Assembly: GCA_012728445.1 (NCBI GenBank)
Contig: JAAYFA010000383.1
Coordinates: forward strand, 1 to 8,042
Length of the DNA stretch: 8,042 nt
Reading direction: 5' to 3'
Source of the DNA: Clostridiales bacterium
Lineage (GTDB): Bacteria; Bacillota; Clostridia; Oscillospirales; Acutalibacteraceae
This document shows, one piece after another, positions 1 through 7,343 of the stretch (the stretch's first letter is position 1; every line of letters begins with the position of its first letter). The notes under the pieces are model-generated. The model was not told the DNA's origin and searched no databases. It saw nothing but the letters and a program-made list of their open reading frames with translations. The translations under genes and the position numbers were made by a program.

Positions 1-1550
1 ACAAACACGATGTGATGACAGAAGCCCTGCCTTGCGGCAAAAAACTCCCGCACGACTGGGCTTTGCAGCACCCACAGGATTACCTGGATGTGTTGGCGGC
101 AACCATCCCGCAGGTGTTGAAAAAATCCGGCGTGGACAGCAAGGACGTCATTGGGGTTGGTATTGACTTTACGGCCTGCACAGTGCTACCAACCCTTGCC
201 GACGGCACGCCTCTTTGCTTTTTAGAACAGTACAAATGCGAACCGCATGCCTATGTTAAATTGTGGAAGCATCACGCGGCACAAGCGCAGGCAAACAAGC
301 TCAATGCTGTTGCGGAAGAACGCGGCGAAACGTGGCTTCAAAATTACGGCGGAAAAGTTTCCTCCGAATGGGCTATCCCAAAAGTTTGGCAACTATTGGA
401 TGAAGCGCCGGAAATATATGAAAAAATGGACCGTTTTATTGAAGCAGCGGACTGGATCGTCATGCAGTTAACGGGTGTTGAAACCCGCAACGCCTGCTGT
501 GCGGGCTACAAAGCGCTTTGGAACAAGAATACGGGTTTCCCTTCGGATGAGTTCTTTAAAGCCCTTGACCCACGATTGGAACATGTGATTGACGAAAAAT
601 TCGGCAGAGATATTTTACCTCTAGGTGCGAGGGCCGGTGGCATTACCCCGGAAATGGCAAAGATCACGGGTCTTAAGGAGGGCACCGCTGTTGCGGTAGG
701 CGTCATTGACGCGCACATCTTCGTACCGGGCGTTGGTATCAGCCGTGAGGGCGAAATGCTCGCGATTATGGGGACATCCACCTGCCATATGATGATGGGC
801 AAGGTGGAAAAACAGGTCCGGGGCATCTGCGGCGTTGTGGCAGACGGCATCATGCCGGGACTGTACGGCTACGAGGCCGGCCAAGGCTGTGTCGGCGATC
901 ATTTTCAATGGTTCATCGATAACTGCCTGCCGAAGAGTTATTATGAAGAAGCGGCGGAAAAAGGTGTCAACATCCATAAATTCCTGCGCCAAAAGTGTGA
1001 AAGACAGCGCCCCGGCGAAAGCGGTCTGCTCGCACTCGACTGGTGGAACGGCAACCGCTCGGTTTTGGCGGATGCCGATTTAACCGGCATGATGCTTGGC
1101 ATGACGCTACAAACCAAGCCGGAGGACATATACAAAGCGCTCATTGAAGCTACCGCTTACGGCACGCGCATGATTATTGAAACCTTCCGCGAATACGGCG
1201 TTGGCGTGGATACCTTCTACGCCGCGGGCGGGATTGCGCTTAAGGACCCGATGATGATGCAAATCTATGCCGATGTGATTAAAATGCCGATTAAAATCGC
1301 CGGTTCCGAACAGGGCGGCGCACTCGGTTCCGCCATCTTTGGCGCATTTGCCGCGGGCAGCGAAAACGGCGGTTACGACGATGTGTTTGAAGCGGCAAAG
1401 GTCATGGGCAAAGTGAAAGACACCGTTTACACCCCGAACGAAGAGAACGCCGAGATATATGACAAACTGTTTGCGGAATATAAGATATTGCACGACTATT
1501 TTGGCACAGGCGAAAATGATGTGATGAAGAGGCTGAAGAAGCTGAAGTAG
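1..1550 (+). CDS. araB: L-ribulokinase AraB, 5'-truncated by the window edge
   Basis: ATP-dependent kinase of the FGGY family that phosphorylates L-ribulose to L-ribulose 5-phosphate, the second step of cytoplasmic L-arabinose breakdown. The frame is open to the first base and reads K-H-D-V-M-T-E-A-L-P at positions 3-32, matching the interior of AraB after its N-terminal ATP-binding motif. The true start and roughly 45 residues therefore lie upstream; the GTG at 12 is an internal valine, not a start. About 515 residues remain, against roughly 560 for the family. Visible landmarks are the SSEWAIPK and CCAGYKALW segments of the sugar-binding domain, the G-V-I-D-A-H motif whose Asp (codon 708-710) is the expected catalytic base, the GTSTCHMM and YEAGQGCVGD segments, and the C-terminal FGGY signature AAGGIALKDPMMMQIYAD (about 1221-1274). 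It stops with TAG at 1548-1550 and is followed by araA and araD. The family call is very secure. Confidence 0.96.
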   Translation, partial: KHDVMTEALPCGKKLPHDWALQHPQDYLDVLAATIPQVLKKSGVDSKDVIGVGIDFTACTVLPTLADGTPLCFLEQYKCEPHAYVKLWKHHAAQAQANKLNAVAEERGETWLQNYGGKVSSEWAIPKVWQLLDEAPEIYEKMDRFIEAADWIVMQLTGVETRNACCAGYKALWNKNTGFPSDEFFKALDPRLEHVIDEKFGRDILPLGARAGGITPEMAKITGLKEGTAVAVGVIDAHIFVPGVGISREGEMLAIMGTSTCHMMMGKVEKQVRGICGVVADGIMPGLYGYEAGQGCVGDHFQWFIDNCLPKSYYEEAAEKGVNIHKFLRQKCERQRPGESGLLALDWWNGNRSVLADADLTGMMLGMTLQTKPEDIYKALIEATAYGTRMIIETFREYGVGVDTFYAAGGIALKDPMMMQIYADVIKMPIKIAGSEQGGALGSAIFGAFAAGSENGGYDDVFEAAKVMGKVKDTVYTPNEENAEIYDKLFAEYKILHDYFGTGENDVMKRLKKLK

Positions 1551-1740
1551 GGAACGACCCCTGTGTCGTTGCGTTGTAAGTGGTCAGCAGTTGTAGGGTT
1601 CGGCATCCTTGACGAACCGAGAGAAGGCTCCTTTTCCAAAGGAGCTGTCGCCCGCAAAGCAACACCGTCATTTGCGAATGTCGGCGGATTTAATCACCCG
1701 GCGAGTGCGCTCGCCACCCTCCTTGAAAAGGAGGGCTAAA
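1551..1740. repeat. Hairpin-rich intergenic repeat (MITE-like/palindromic element) between araB and araA
   Basis: This non-coding stretch carries a dense series of inverted repeats: AACGAC/GTCGTT (1553-1570), GGTTCG/CGAACC (1597-1618), GCTCCTTT-TCC-AAAGGAGC (1627-1645), CGCAAA/TTTGCG (1653-1676), GGCGAG-TGCG-CTCGCC (1700-1715) and CCCTCCTT-GAA-AAGGAGGG (1717-1735). The third and last hairpins are also imperfect inverted copies of each other: CTCCTTTTC at 1628-1636 matches GAAAAGGAG at 1725-1733 in reverse complement. That is the layout of terminal inverted repeats around a core of about 90 bp. Nested-palindrome elements of this style are common between genes in clostridial genomes (general knowledge; no copy-number search was possible). 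No transposase is encoded. The exact ends and any target duplication could not be fixed. The alternative is a set of mRNA processing or attenuation hairpins inside the operon. Confidence 0.6.
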
Positions 1741-1747
1741 GAGGGGG
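1741..1747 (+). promoter_or_regulatory. Ribosome binding site of araA
   Basis: GAGGGGG lies 9 nt before the TTG start at 1757 and supports that start in the absence of a nearby ATG. It immediately follows the last hairpin of the intergenic repeat, whose 3' arm AAGGAGGG (1728-1735) is itself Shine-Dalgarno-like but would be hidden in the stem. Confidence 0.6.
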
Positions 1748-1756
1748 AAATCTAAC

Positions 1757-3226
1757 TTGAAACAATACCGTTTTCATTTCATTATAGGCTCGCAATATCT
1801 TTATGGTGAGGCTACGCTCAGGCAAGTCAACGAACATGCTCAGATCATGGTTGAGGGCTTGAATCGCAACCCTTCTATCCCCTGCACGATTGTATATAAA
1901 CCCTGCGTTAAGACCTCTGCTGAAATTTCTGCGGTGATTAACGACGCCAACAACGACGAGGCTTGTGCGGGCATTATTACTTGGATGCATACGTTTTCGC
2001 CATCTAAAATGTGGATTGCGGGACTTGCCGCCTTGCGGAAACCCTACCTGCATGTAAATACGCAGTTTAACCGCGATATTCCTTGGGGCGATATCGATAT
2101 GAACTTTATGAACCTCAACCAAAGTGCGCACGGGGACAGAGAGCATGGCTACATCGCTGCCCGTATGCGCCTGCCGCGTAAAGTGATAGCGGGGCATTGG
2201 CAAGATGAAACCTTTGCCGCCGAAGTCGGTGCGTGGATGCGCCCGGCCGTTGGGGCTGTGGAAAGTAAGCGCCTGCGCGTGATGCGTATCAGCGATAACA
2301 TGCGCGATGTGGCGGTAACCGAGGGCGACAAAATTGAGGCACAGCTAAAACTTGGCTGGCAAGTTGACCACTACGGTATCGGAGACATTGTGGATGCCAC
2401 GGACAAAGTGACCGAGACAGAAATTGATGCGCAAATGGCCGAATATGAATCGTTTTATAAAACGGATACGGACAAGAAAGAAGCTGTGCGTTACCAAGCA
2501 AAGCTTGAAATCGCAATCAAAAGCTTATTAGATCTGGGCGCCTTTGGCGCTTTTCATACCAATTTTCAGGATTTACACGGACTAAAGCAACTGCCGGGGC
2601 TTGCGGTGCAAGACCTTTCTCGCCAGGGCTACGGTTTTGCGGCGGAGGGTGACTGGAAAACGGCCGCACTTGCACGCACCATGAAGCTCATGGCACAGGA
2701 CCTAACCGGTGGCACGGCATTCATGGAAGATTATACCTATCATTTTGAACAGGGCAACGAAATGATTTTGGGGGCGCACATGCTGGAGGTTTGCCCCACC
2801 CTTGCCGCAGACCAACCGAAAATTCAAGTGCACCCGCTCGGGATAGGCGACAAAGAACCACCCGCCCGTGCCGTGTTTAAGGCAAAATCCGGCAAGGCCA
2901 TCGTTGTGTCGCTAGTGGATATGGGGAACCGACTGCGCATGATTGTGAACGATATTGAATGTGTTAATCAACCGCAAGACATGCCAAACCTCCCCGTAGC
3001 GGCGGTGTTGTGGAAACCGCAGCCTTGCCTTAAAACATCTGCAGAGGCGTGGATTTTAGCCGGCGGTGCGCATCATTCGGTGCTCAGTTTCGATTTAACG
3101 GCGCAGCAAATGGCGGATTTTGCGGAAATAACGGGGCTCGAGTTTATTTATATCAACAAAAACACCAACATACCGGATTTTAGAAAAGAACTGTTTGTTA
3201 ATGACGCTGTGTGGAGGATGCAATAG
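1757..3226 (+). CDS. araA: L-arabinose isomerase AraA
   Basis: Cytoplasmic metal-dependent (Mn2+ in characterised members) isomerase that converts L-arabinose to L-ribulose, the first step of the pathway. The 489-residue product matches the family length (about 490-500). It opens with the family N-terminus (FIIGSQYLYGEATLRQV), then WMHTFSPSKMWI, MNFMNLNQSAHGDRE and AGHWQD. The four residues known as catalytic or metal-binding in the E. coli enzyme (E306, E333, H350, H450) are present as E297 in EGDWKTAAL, E324 in FMEDYTYHFE, H341 in GAHMLEVCP, and one of the His pair 439-440 in GGAHHSV. The start is TTG at 1757; there is no better-placed ATG, and GAGGGGG sits 9 nt upstream. The gene lies 206 bp after araB, behind a palindromic repeat, and its TAG directly abuts the araD start. 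No truncation or missing key residue is seen. Confidence 0.97.
   Translation: MKQYRFHFIIGSQYLYGEATLRQVNEHAQIMVEGLNRNPSIPCTIVYKPCVKTSAEISAVINDANNDEACAGIITWMHTFSPSKMWIAGLAALRKPYLHVNTQFNRDIPWGDIDMNFMNLNQSAHGDREHGYIAARMRLPRKVIAGHWQDETFAAEVGAWMRPAVGAVESKRLRVMRISDNMRDVAVTEGDKIEAQLKLGWQVDHYGIGDIVDATDKVTETEIDAQMAEYESFYKTDTDKKEAVRYQAKLEIAIKSLLDLGAFGAFHTNFQDLHGLKQLPGLAVQDLSRQGYGFAAEGDWKTAALARTMKLMAQDLTGGTAFMEDYTYHFEQGNEMILGAHMLEVCPTLAADQPKIQVHPLGIGDKEPPARAVFKAKSGKAIVVSLVDMGNRLRMIVNDIECVNQPQDMPNLPVAAVLWKPQPCLKTSAEAWILAGGAHHSVLSFDLTAQQMADFAEITGLEFIYINKNTNIPDFRKELFVNDAVWRMQ
3213..3217 (+). promoter_or_regulatory. Ribosome binding site of araD inside the end of araA
   Basis: GGAGG lies within the last codons of araA, 9 nt before the GTG at 3227. 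This fixes GTG as the araD start and implies translational coupling between araA and araD. Confidence 0.75.
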
Positions 3227-3922
3227 GTGCTTGAAAAACTAAAGGAAGATGTTTACAAGGCAAATATGCTGCTGGTAAAGTACGGGTTAGTGCTTTTCAC
3301 TTGGGGCAACGCCTCCGGGATAGACCGTGAGAGAGGGCTGATCGTCATCAAACCCTCCGGCGTGCCATACAACAAGCTGACACCGGAAGATATGGTCGTG
3401 GTGGGCCTGGATGGCAATAAAATAGAGGGAGCATTAGCCCCCTCCGTTGACACACCTACGCATGTCCATCTATATAAGAATTTTTCTTCCATCGGTGGTA
3501 TTGTCCATACCCATTCACCGTGGGCCACCGTTTGGGCGCAGGCCGGCAGGGCTATTCCGCCCTATGGCACCACACATGCCGACTTTGCGAGCGGTGCAAT
3601 CCCCTGCACAAGAGGGCTTTCAAAGCCACAGGTTAAAACGGACTATGAGCTCAATACCGGTCGGTTGATAACACAATATTTTCAAGACAACGGGATCAGC
3701 CCACAGGCGATACCGGGCGTGCTGGTGTTTTCACACGGACCGTTTACATGGGGTGCGAATTGCTACCAAGCGGTTGAACATGCGGTCATATTGGAACAAA
3801 TTGCTATGATGGCCAAGAACACCGAAACGCTTGCTAACGTAGCCCCAATTGAGCCTTACTTGCTGGATAAGCATTACACACGCAAGCACGGGAATCACGC
3901 GGCCTACGGTCAAAAACGCTGA
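3227..3922 (+). CDS. araD: L-ribulose-5-phosphate 4-epimerase AraD
   Basis: Zn-dependent class II aldolase-fold enzyme that epimerises L-ribulose 5-phosphate to D-xylulose 5-phosphate by a retro-aldol mechanism, the last step of the arabinose pathway. The product has 231 residues, the same length as E. coli AraD. Zinc ligands are visible as H94 and H96 in IVHTHSPWAT and H170 in FSHGPFTWG, one position off the E. coli numbering (H95, H97, H171). D75 in SVDTPTH corresponds to E. coli D76, and D119 in YGTTHADF to catalytic D120. A C-terminal Tyr near 227 in AAYGQKR fits the other catalytic residue. The N-terminal WGNASGIDRE and KPSGVPYN segments match the phosphate-binding part of the family. 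Translation starts at GTG, directly after the araA TAG with no gap. The gene converges with the ABC-F gene, leaving only 32 bp between their stops. L-fuculose-phosphate aldolase is a relative, but the motifs and operon fit AraD. Confidence 0.96.
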   Translation: MLEKLKEDVYKANMLLVKYGLVLFTWGNASGIDRERGLIVIKPSGVPYNKLTPEDMVVVGLDGNKIEGALAPSVDTPTHVHLYKNFSSIGGIVHTHSPWATVWAQAGRAIPPYGTTHADFASGAIPCTRGLSKPQVKTDYELNTGRLITQYFQDNGISPQAIPGVLVFSHGPFTWGANCYQAVEHAVILEQIAMMAKNTETLANVAPIEPYLLDKHYTRKHGNHAAYGQKR

Positions 3923-3954
3923 CAGCAATTGATACCGTCACCTTTTTTGAACAA

Positions 3955-5868
3955 TCAGTCGTCATCACCGTATTCAATTAAATCGCTGTGAAGGTTTTCC
4001 CACTCTTGGAGCAACTCCTCCTGCTTTAATTGTAACTTTTCAAGCTCGGCGCTCAGTTCTATAATTTTTTCATAATCCGCCGCGGTTTCGGGCAGTGCCA
4101 GCACTGCGTTGACGGCCGCGGTTTTCTTTTCGAGTTTTTCTATCGTCTCTTCACAGCGTTTGATGCGGCCCTTCAGCCGGCGCTCCTCGCCGTCACGCTC
4201 TTTACGCTGTTTGTATTCGTTGTTTTTCGGTGGTGCCGCGGTTTGGACTTCCTGCGCCAGCTCAACTGATTTTTCTATATAATCGTCGTAATTGCCGGGG
4301 TAGTTCAGCAATGATTCCGGGGTCATTCTCAATATTCGCGCCGCCAGCTTGTTGATAAAATAACGGTCATGCGACACGACAAGCATCGTGCCTTCAAAAT
4401 CCATCAGTGCCGCTTCAAGCGTTTCTCTGGATGCGATATCCAGATGATTGGTCGGCTCGTCCAGCAACAGAAAATTGGCACCGGAAAGCATCAGCTTTAA
4501 AAGTGCCGCCCGTGCGCGCTCTCCGCCGCTGAGTGAACTCACTTTTTTAGCGACATCATCGCCCTTGAAGAGGAACGCCGCCAAAGCGGTTCTGACCTGT
4601 GTGGTTGTTAAGTCCTTATGTTCGTCCCAAATCTCATCCAGAAGAGACTTTTCAAGCCCTAGGTTGGCAAGCTTTTGGTCGAAATAACCGGTTTTGACTT
4701 TAGCCCCAAAAACAGCCTCGCCTAGGTCCGCCGACACCTCACCTGTCAAAATCCGCAGCAGTGTTGTTTTACCGCAGCCGTTGGGTCCCAAAAGAAATAC
4801 CCGCTCTCCGCGCATGATCTTGAAGAACGCATCACAAAAAAGCGGTTCGTCCCCATAGCTTTTCGCAAGACCGTTTGCGGTAAGTACCTCGTTCCCGCTC
4901 ACACGCGCAGGTTTAAATTTGAAACGTAGCTTCTCCTGCTCCGCTTCCGGCTTGACGAGGACGGCTATTTTTTTATCCAGCATTTTCTGCTTGCTTTCCG
5001 CCGTGATGATATTTTTTTCTCTGTTCCAACGGCGCTGCTGTTCGATAATGCCCTCAATACGATGGACTTCCGCCATTTGATTGGCATAATGCCTACTGTC
5101 GATCTCCGCTTTTATTCGCTTTTGTTTCATAAACTCGGAATAGTTGCCACTCCAAAGCGTTATATGGTGGTTTTCTATCTCCAGCGTTTTGGTTGTCACT
5201 CTGTCCAAAAAGTATCGGTCATGCGATATGACGATCGCCGCGCCTTTAAAATCCCGCAGAAATTCTTCTAACCACTCCACGCTGCCAATATCCAGATGAT
5301 TGGTCGGTTCGTCCAGTAACAGCAAATCGGATTTACTCAGGAGCAATTTGCCGAGATTCAGCTTTGAATGCTGGCCGCCACTTAGCTGTTCGCAGGTCAG
5401 GGCAAAATCGTTTTCGCCAAATCCAAGCCCCAAAAGCGTTGCCCTTGTGCGGCTGACATAGGTCAGTCCACCAAGCCGCTCAAATTCTTCCGTCAAAAAG
5501 TGTTGGCGGGATATTAAGGCGTTTATATCGGGCGGACAAAGATGAATTTTTTGCGCCAGCTCTTCCAGCTCGTTTTCTATCTGCATTAAAGGTTCAAAAA
5601 TAGACAGCATATCATCGTACAGGGTTCTTTGAGACCCTGCGCTGACATGCTGTTCCATATATCCGAGCGTAACATCTTTCGCTTTAGCAATGGAACCCTC
5701 CGTCGATTCCAATGCACCGATAATGAGTTTAAAAAGCGTCGTTTTGCCGGTGCCGTTTGCCCCGACAAGCCCGACACGATCTTTTTCCCCAATATCAAAA
5801 GCGGCTTGTTCAAAAAGAACGGTTTCGCCGAACATCATTTTTAAATTATATGCACTGATTGCCGCCAT
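3955..5868 (-). CDS. ABC-F family ATPase (YdiF/YheS-like), duplicated ATP-binding domains
   Basis: Soluble ABC protein of the ABC-F class, which binds the ribosomal E site and either relieves stalled translation or, in some members, protects against ribosome-targeting antibiotics. The 637-residue product has no membrane segments. Domain 1 has Walker A GANGTGKTT (36-44), signature LSGGQ (162-166), Walker B with D186-E187 and H-loop H216. A charged helical linker at about 244-325 is the family's tRNA-contacting element. Domain 2 has Walker A GPNGCGKTT (361-369), signature LSGGE (446-450), Walker B D470-E471 and H500. Both catalytic glutamates are intact. A C-terminal charged coiled coil (about 555-630) ends in an acidic tail EYGDDD; this layout resembles YdiF/YheS-type housekeeping ABC-F proteins more than classical resistance members. 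The ATG is 8 bp after the manA stop, with AGGG overlapping that stop as a modest ribosome binding site. A resistance role cannot be excluded from sequence alone. Confidence 0.93.
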   Translation of the reverse strand: MAAISAYNLKMMFGETVLFEQAAFDIGEKDRVGLVGANGTGKTTLFKLIIGALESTEGSIAKAKDVTLGYMEQHVSAGSQRTLYDDMLSIFEPLMQIENELEELAQKIHLCPPDINALISRQHFLTEEFERLGGLTYVSRTRATLLGLGFGENDFALTCEQLSGGQHSKLNLGKLLLSKSDLLLLDEPTNHLDIGSVEWLEEFLRDFKGAAIVISHDRYFLDRVTTKTLEIENHHITLWSGNYSEFMKQKRIKAEIDSRHYANQMAEVHRIEGIIEQQRRWNREKNIITAESKQKMLDKKIAVLVKPEAEQEKLRFKFKPARVSGNEVLTANGLAKSYGDEPLFCDAFFKIMRGERVFLLGPNGCGKTTLLRILTGEVSADLGEAVFGAKVKTGYFDQKLANLGLEKSLLDEIWDEHKDLTTTQVRTALAAFLFKGDDVAKKVSSLSGGERARAALLKLMLSGANFLLLDEPTNHLDIASRETLEAALMDFEGTMLVVSHDRYFINKLAARILRMTPESLLNYPGNYDDYIEKSVELAQEVQTAAPPKNNEYKQRKERDGEERRLKGRIKRCEETIEKLEKKTAAVNAVLALPETAADYEKIIELSAELEKLQLKQEELLQEWENLHSDLIEYGDDD

Positions 5869-5876
5869 AGTCTACC

Positions 5877-6842
5877 CTAAATTCTCGTTTCCAATATTTT
5901 TAAGTTGCCGGCAACACGGAAGTCCCCGCAGTCGGCCGGAATAAATACGCTTTCACCCTTGGTAAGCCCCATTGTTTCCCCCGCGCAGGCAAGTTCGCCG
6001 ATGCCTTCCAGCACCAGCAGTGACACAAAAGAGCTGCTGTTTGCCGTGCCCTCAGCGCTACCATAAATGTCCAGCACATCCGAAATAAAGAATTCGCAGC
6101 TAACCAAATTGGTGCGCCGCGCGCCAATACCAATATCTTCCGGTGGTTCGGGCAATCTGCTCGGCCGGTAAGGCTCACGCCTGGTTACCTGAACTGCGTC
6201 ATCTACACGCAGCGGACGCAGCAAACCGTCTTTATCAAGCCGATTGTAATCAAAAATGCGATAGGTCGTGTTCGAGTTCTGCTGAACCTCTGCCAATAAA
6301 ACCCCTGAGCAAATAGCGTGCAAGGTCCCCGCTTCAATAAAGAAGAAATCACCTTTTTTCACCTTAAACTTTTGCACGCAGTCAATCAAGGTCCCTTGTG
6401 CGATAGAATCCAAGAATTCACTTTCGCTGATTTCCTTTTTAAAGCCTACAATGAGCTCTGCATCTTCTTCACAGTCAAGGATGTACCAGCACTCTGTTTT
6501 GCCATCCCCTTCGCCTATATACTGCGCGTAGGTATCGTCCGGGTGCACTTGAACAGATAGGTCGCCGCGTGCATCGATAAATTTTATCAACACCGGGAAC
6601 TTTGAAAACTCCGCATCGTGGAACCCGGCGATTGACCTGTCCGCCTCAAATACATCTTGCAGTGTTTTGCCGGCATAATCGCCGTTTTCAATTACACTGT
6701 AACCGTCTTTATTGCAGGAAAGCATCCAAGCCTCGGCAGCGTTCGCTTTGTCGGTTTTGATCCCATACTCCTCCATAAGCCTCGTGCCGCCCCAAATGTT
6801 TTCAAAAACCGCCGCTTTTAATTTCATCGGATATCGTTTCAT
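5877..6842 (-). CDS. manA: Mannose-6-phosphate isomerase, class I (short Bacillus-type)
   Basis: Zn-dependent cupin enzyme interconverting mannose 6-phosphate and fructose 6-phosphate, linking mannose use or GDP-mannose supply to glycolysis. The 321-residue product matches the short Firmicutes form (about 315 residues) rather than the roughly 390-residue enterobacterial form. The expected zinc ligands are Q98 and H100 in SVQVHPDD, E117 in KTECWYIL and H175 in EAGTLHAI. Arg195 in NTTYRIFDYNR corresponds to the conserved catalytic arginine. The N-terminal ENIWGGTRL segment and the C-terminal cupin half (about 240-321) are both present. The ATG at 6842 is preceded by an AGG-containing site (GGATAGGTG, about 7 nt away); the in-frame ATG five codons later has no such site. 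The ABC-F gene follows after 8 bp, so the two are probably cotranscribed. I found no convincing promoter for this gene in the upstream intergenic DNA. Confidence 0.93.
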   Translation of the reverse strand: MKRYPMKLKAAVFENIWGGTRLMEEYGIKTDKANAAEAWMLSCNKDGYSVIENGDYAGKTLQDVFEADRSIAGFHDAEFSKFPVLIKFIDARGDLSVQVHPDDTYAQYIGEGDGKTECWYILDCEEDAELIVGFKKEISESEFLDSIAQGTLIDCVQKFKVKKGDFFFIEAGTLHAICSGVLLAEVQQNSNTTYRIFDYNRLDKDGLLRPLRVDDAVQVTRREPYRPSRLPEPPEDIGIGARRTNLVSCEFFISDVLDIYGSAEGTANSSSFVSLLVLEGIGELACAGETMGLTKGESVFIPADCGDFRVAGNLKILETRI

Positions 6843-7025
6843 TGCGCACCTATCCTTTCCGGGTTATATGCCGCCTCTAAAAGATTGCATCAGCCTTGTA
6901 GCGGTATAGTGAATAGTTTAGCATATAATCTACAAAAAATCTATACCGACCCACCGTATATCCGAATTCTTATAACGTAAAAAGCAAAACATTTTATAGA
7001 ATCCATATTTTCTCGTATTTTCCTA

Positions 7026-7054
7026 TTGCATTTTAGGCGACAATCATTTATACT
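7026..7054 (+). promoter_or_regulatory. Sigma-A/sigma-70-type promoter for the tRNA-Val gene
   Basis: TTGCAT (7026-7031) and TATACT (7049-7054) are separated by exactly 17 bp. Each hexamer matches the consensus at four or five positions. Transcription would begin near 7061, about 30 nt before the tRNA, which is a usual arrangement for a single tRNA gene. Confidence 0.75.
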
Positions 7055-7089
7055 AACTTCTGCGTCAAACATCATCGGTTGGCACACAT

Positions 7090-7165
7090 GGACGTTTGGC
7101 TCAGCTGGTAGAGCATTCGCTTGACGTGCGAAGGGTCGGCGGTTCGAGTCCGTCAACGTCCACCA
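7090..7165 (+). tRNA. tRNA-Val, anticodon GAC
   Basis: A complete 76-nt cloverleaf can be read directly. The acceptor stem GGACGTT/AACGTCC has 7 perfect pairs. The D stem is GCTC/GAGC with loop AGCTGGTA. The anticodon stem TTCGC/GCGAA encloses loop TTGACGT with anticodon GAC at 7123-7125, which reads GUC and GUU valine codons. The variable loop is GGGTC. The T stem GGCGG/CCGTC (one G-U pair) encloses TTCGAGT. The discriminator base is A73 and the 3' CCA is encoded (7163-7165). It stands alone, behind its own promoter and followed by a long hairpin. tRNA 3' ends are common integration sites, and the DNA beyond it is markedly more AT-rich. Confidence 0.97.
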
Positions 7166-7183
7166 CATCGTCAACCACGGTTG

Positions 7184-7226
7184 ATACAACAAACCCCATC
7201 TCATTTTGAGGTGGGGTTTGTTGTAT
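7184..7226 (+). terminator. Long hairpin after tRNA-Val, probable (possibly bidirectional) terminator
   Basis: A stem of 18 pairs, ACAACAAACCCCATCTCA (7186-7203) with TGAGGTGGGGTTTGTTGT (7207-7224), has one T-G wobble and a TTT loop. It extends by two more A-T pairs to 7184/7226. The GC core is flanked by an A-rich left arm and a T-rich right arm (GGGGTTTGTTGT), as in terminators working on either strand. A pure T-run after the stem is missing; the sequence continues TATATATTGG. It starts 19 nt after the tRNA CCA. Confidence 0.7.
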
Positions 7227-7236
7227 ATATTGGCAA

Positions 7237-7258
7237 AAACCCTGTAACATAGGGGTTT
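7237..7258 (+). terminator. Second, weaker hairpin after tRNA-Val
   Basis: AAACCC (7237-7242) can pair with GGGTTT (7253-7258) around a 10-nt loop, and can be lengthened with a bulged G. It repeats the A-tract/C-run/G-run/T-tract style of the stronger hairpin just upstream and could be a backup terminator. The T-tract after the stem is short. Confidence 0.35.
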
Positions 7259-7343
7259 CTCACGTTTTATGTTTTGATTTCTACTTGCTGTCCGGCTTTA
7301 TTGCCATTCGGTCTTTTACCTTTTTGGCTTGTGTAAATAACAG

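Noticed and set aside
12..17. GTG-ATG at 12-17 as the start of araB
   Set aside because: The frame is open upstream with K-H-D residues that match the interior of ribulokinases, and the N-terminal FGGY nucleotide-binding motif is missing. The real start is outside the window.
3920..3948. Possible terminator between the convergent araD and ABC-F genes (TGAC/GTCA then TTTTTT at 3943-3948)
   Set aside because: The stem is only 4 bp with a 13-nt loop. The alternative ACGGT/ACCGT pairing (3906-3910 with 3934-3938) spans a 23-nt loop partly in coding sequence. The T-run is real but the hairpin is too weak to call.
6924..6929. Perfect TATAAT on the + strand upstream of tRNA-Val
   Set aside because: No -35 hexamer at 16-18 bp upstream (GCGGTA at the right distance), and a much better spaced promoter lies at 7026-7054.
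6896..6960. Promoter for manA on the - strand (candidate -10 sequences TAAACT, TATTCA, TATACC, TATAAC)
   Set aside because: None has an acceptable -35 box at 16-18 bp. The region is AT-rich, so -10-like strings arise by chance.
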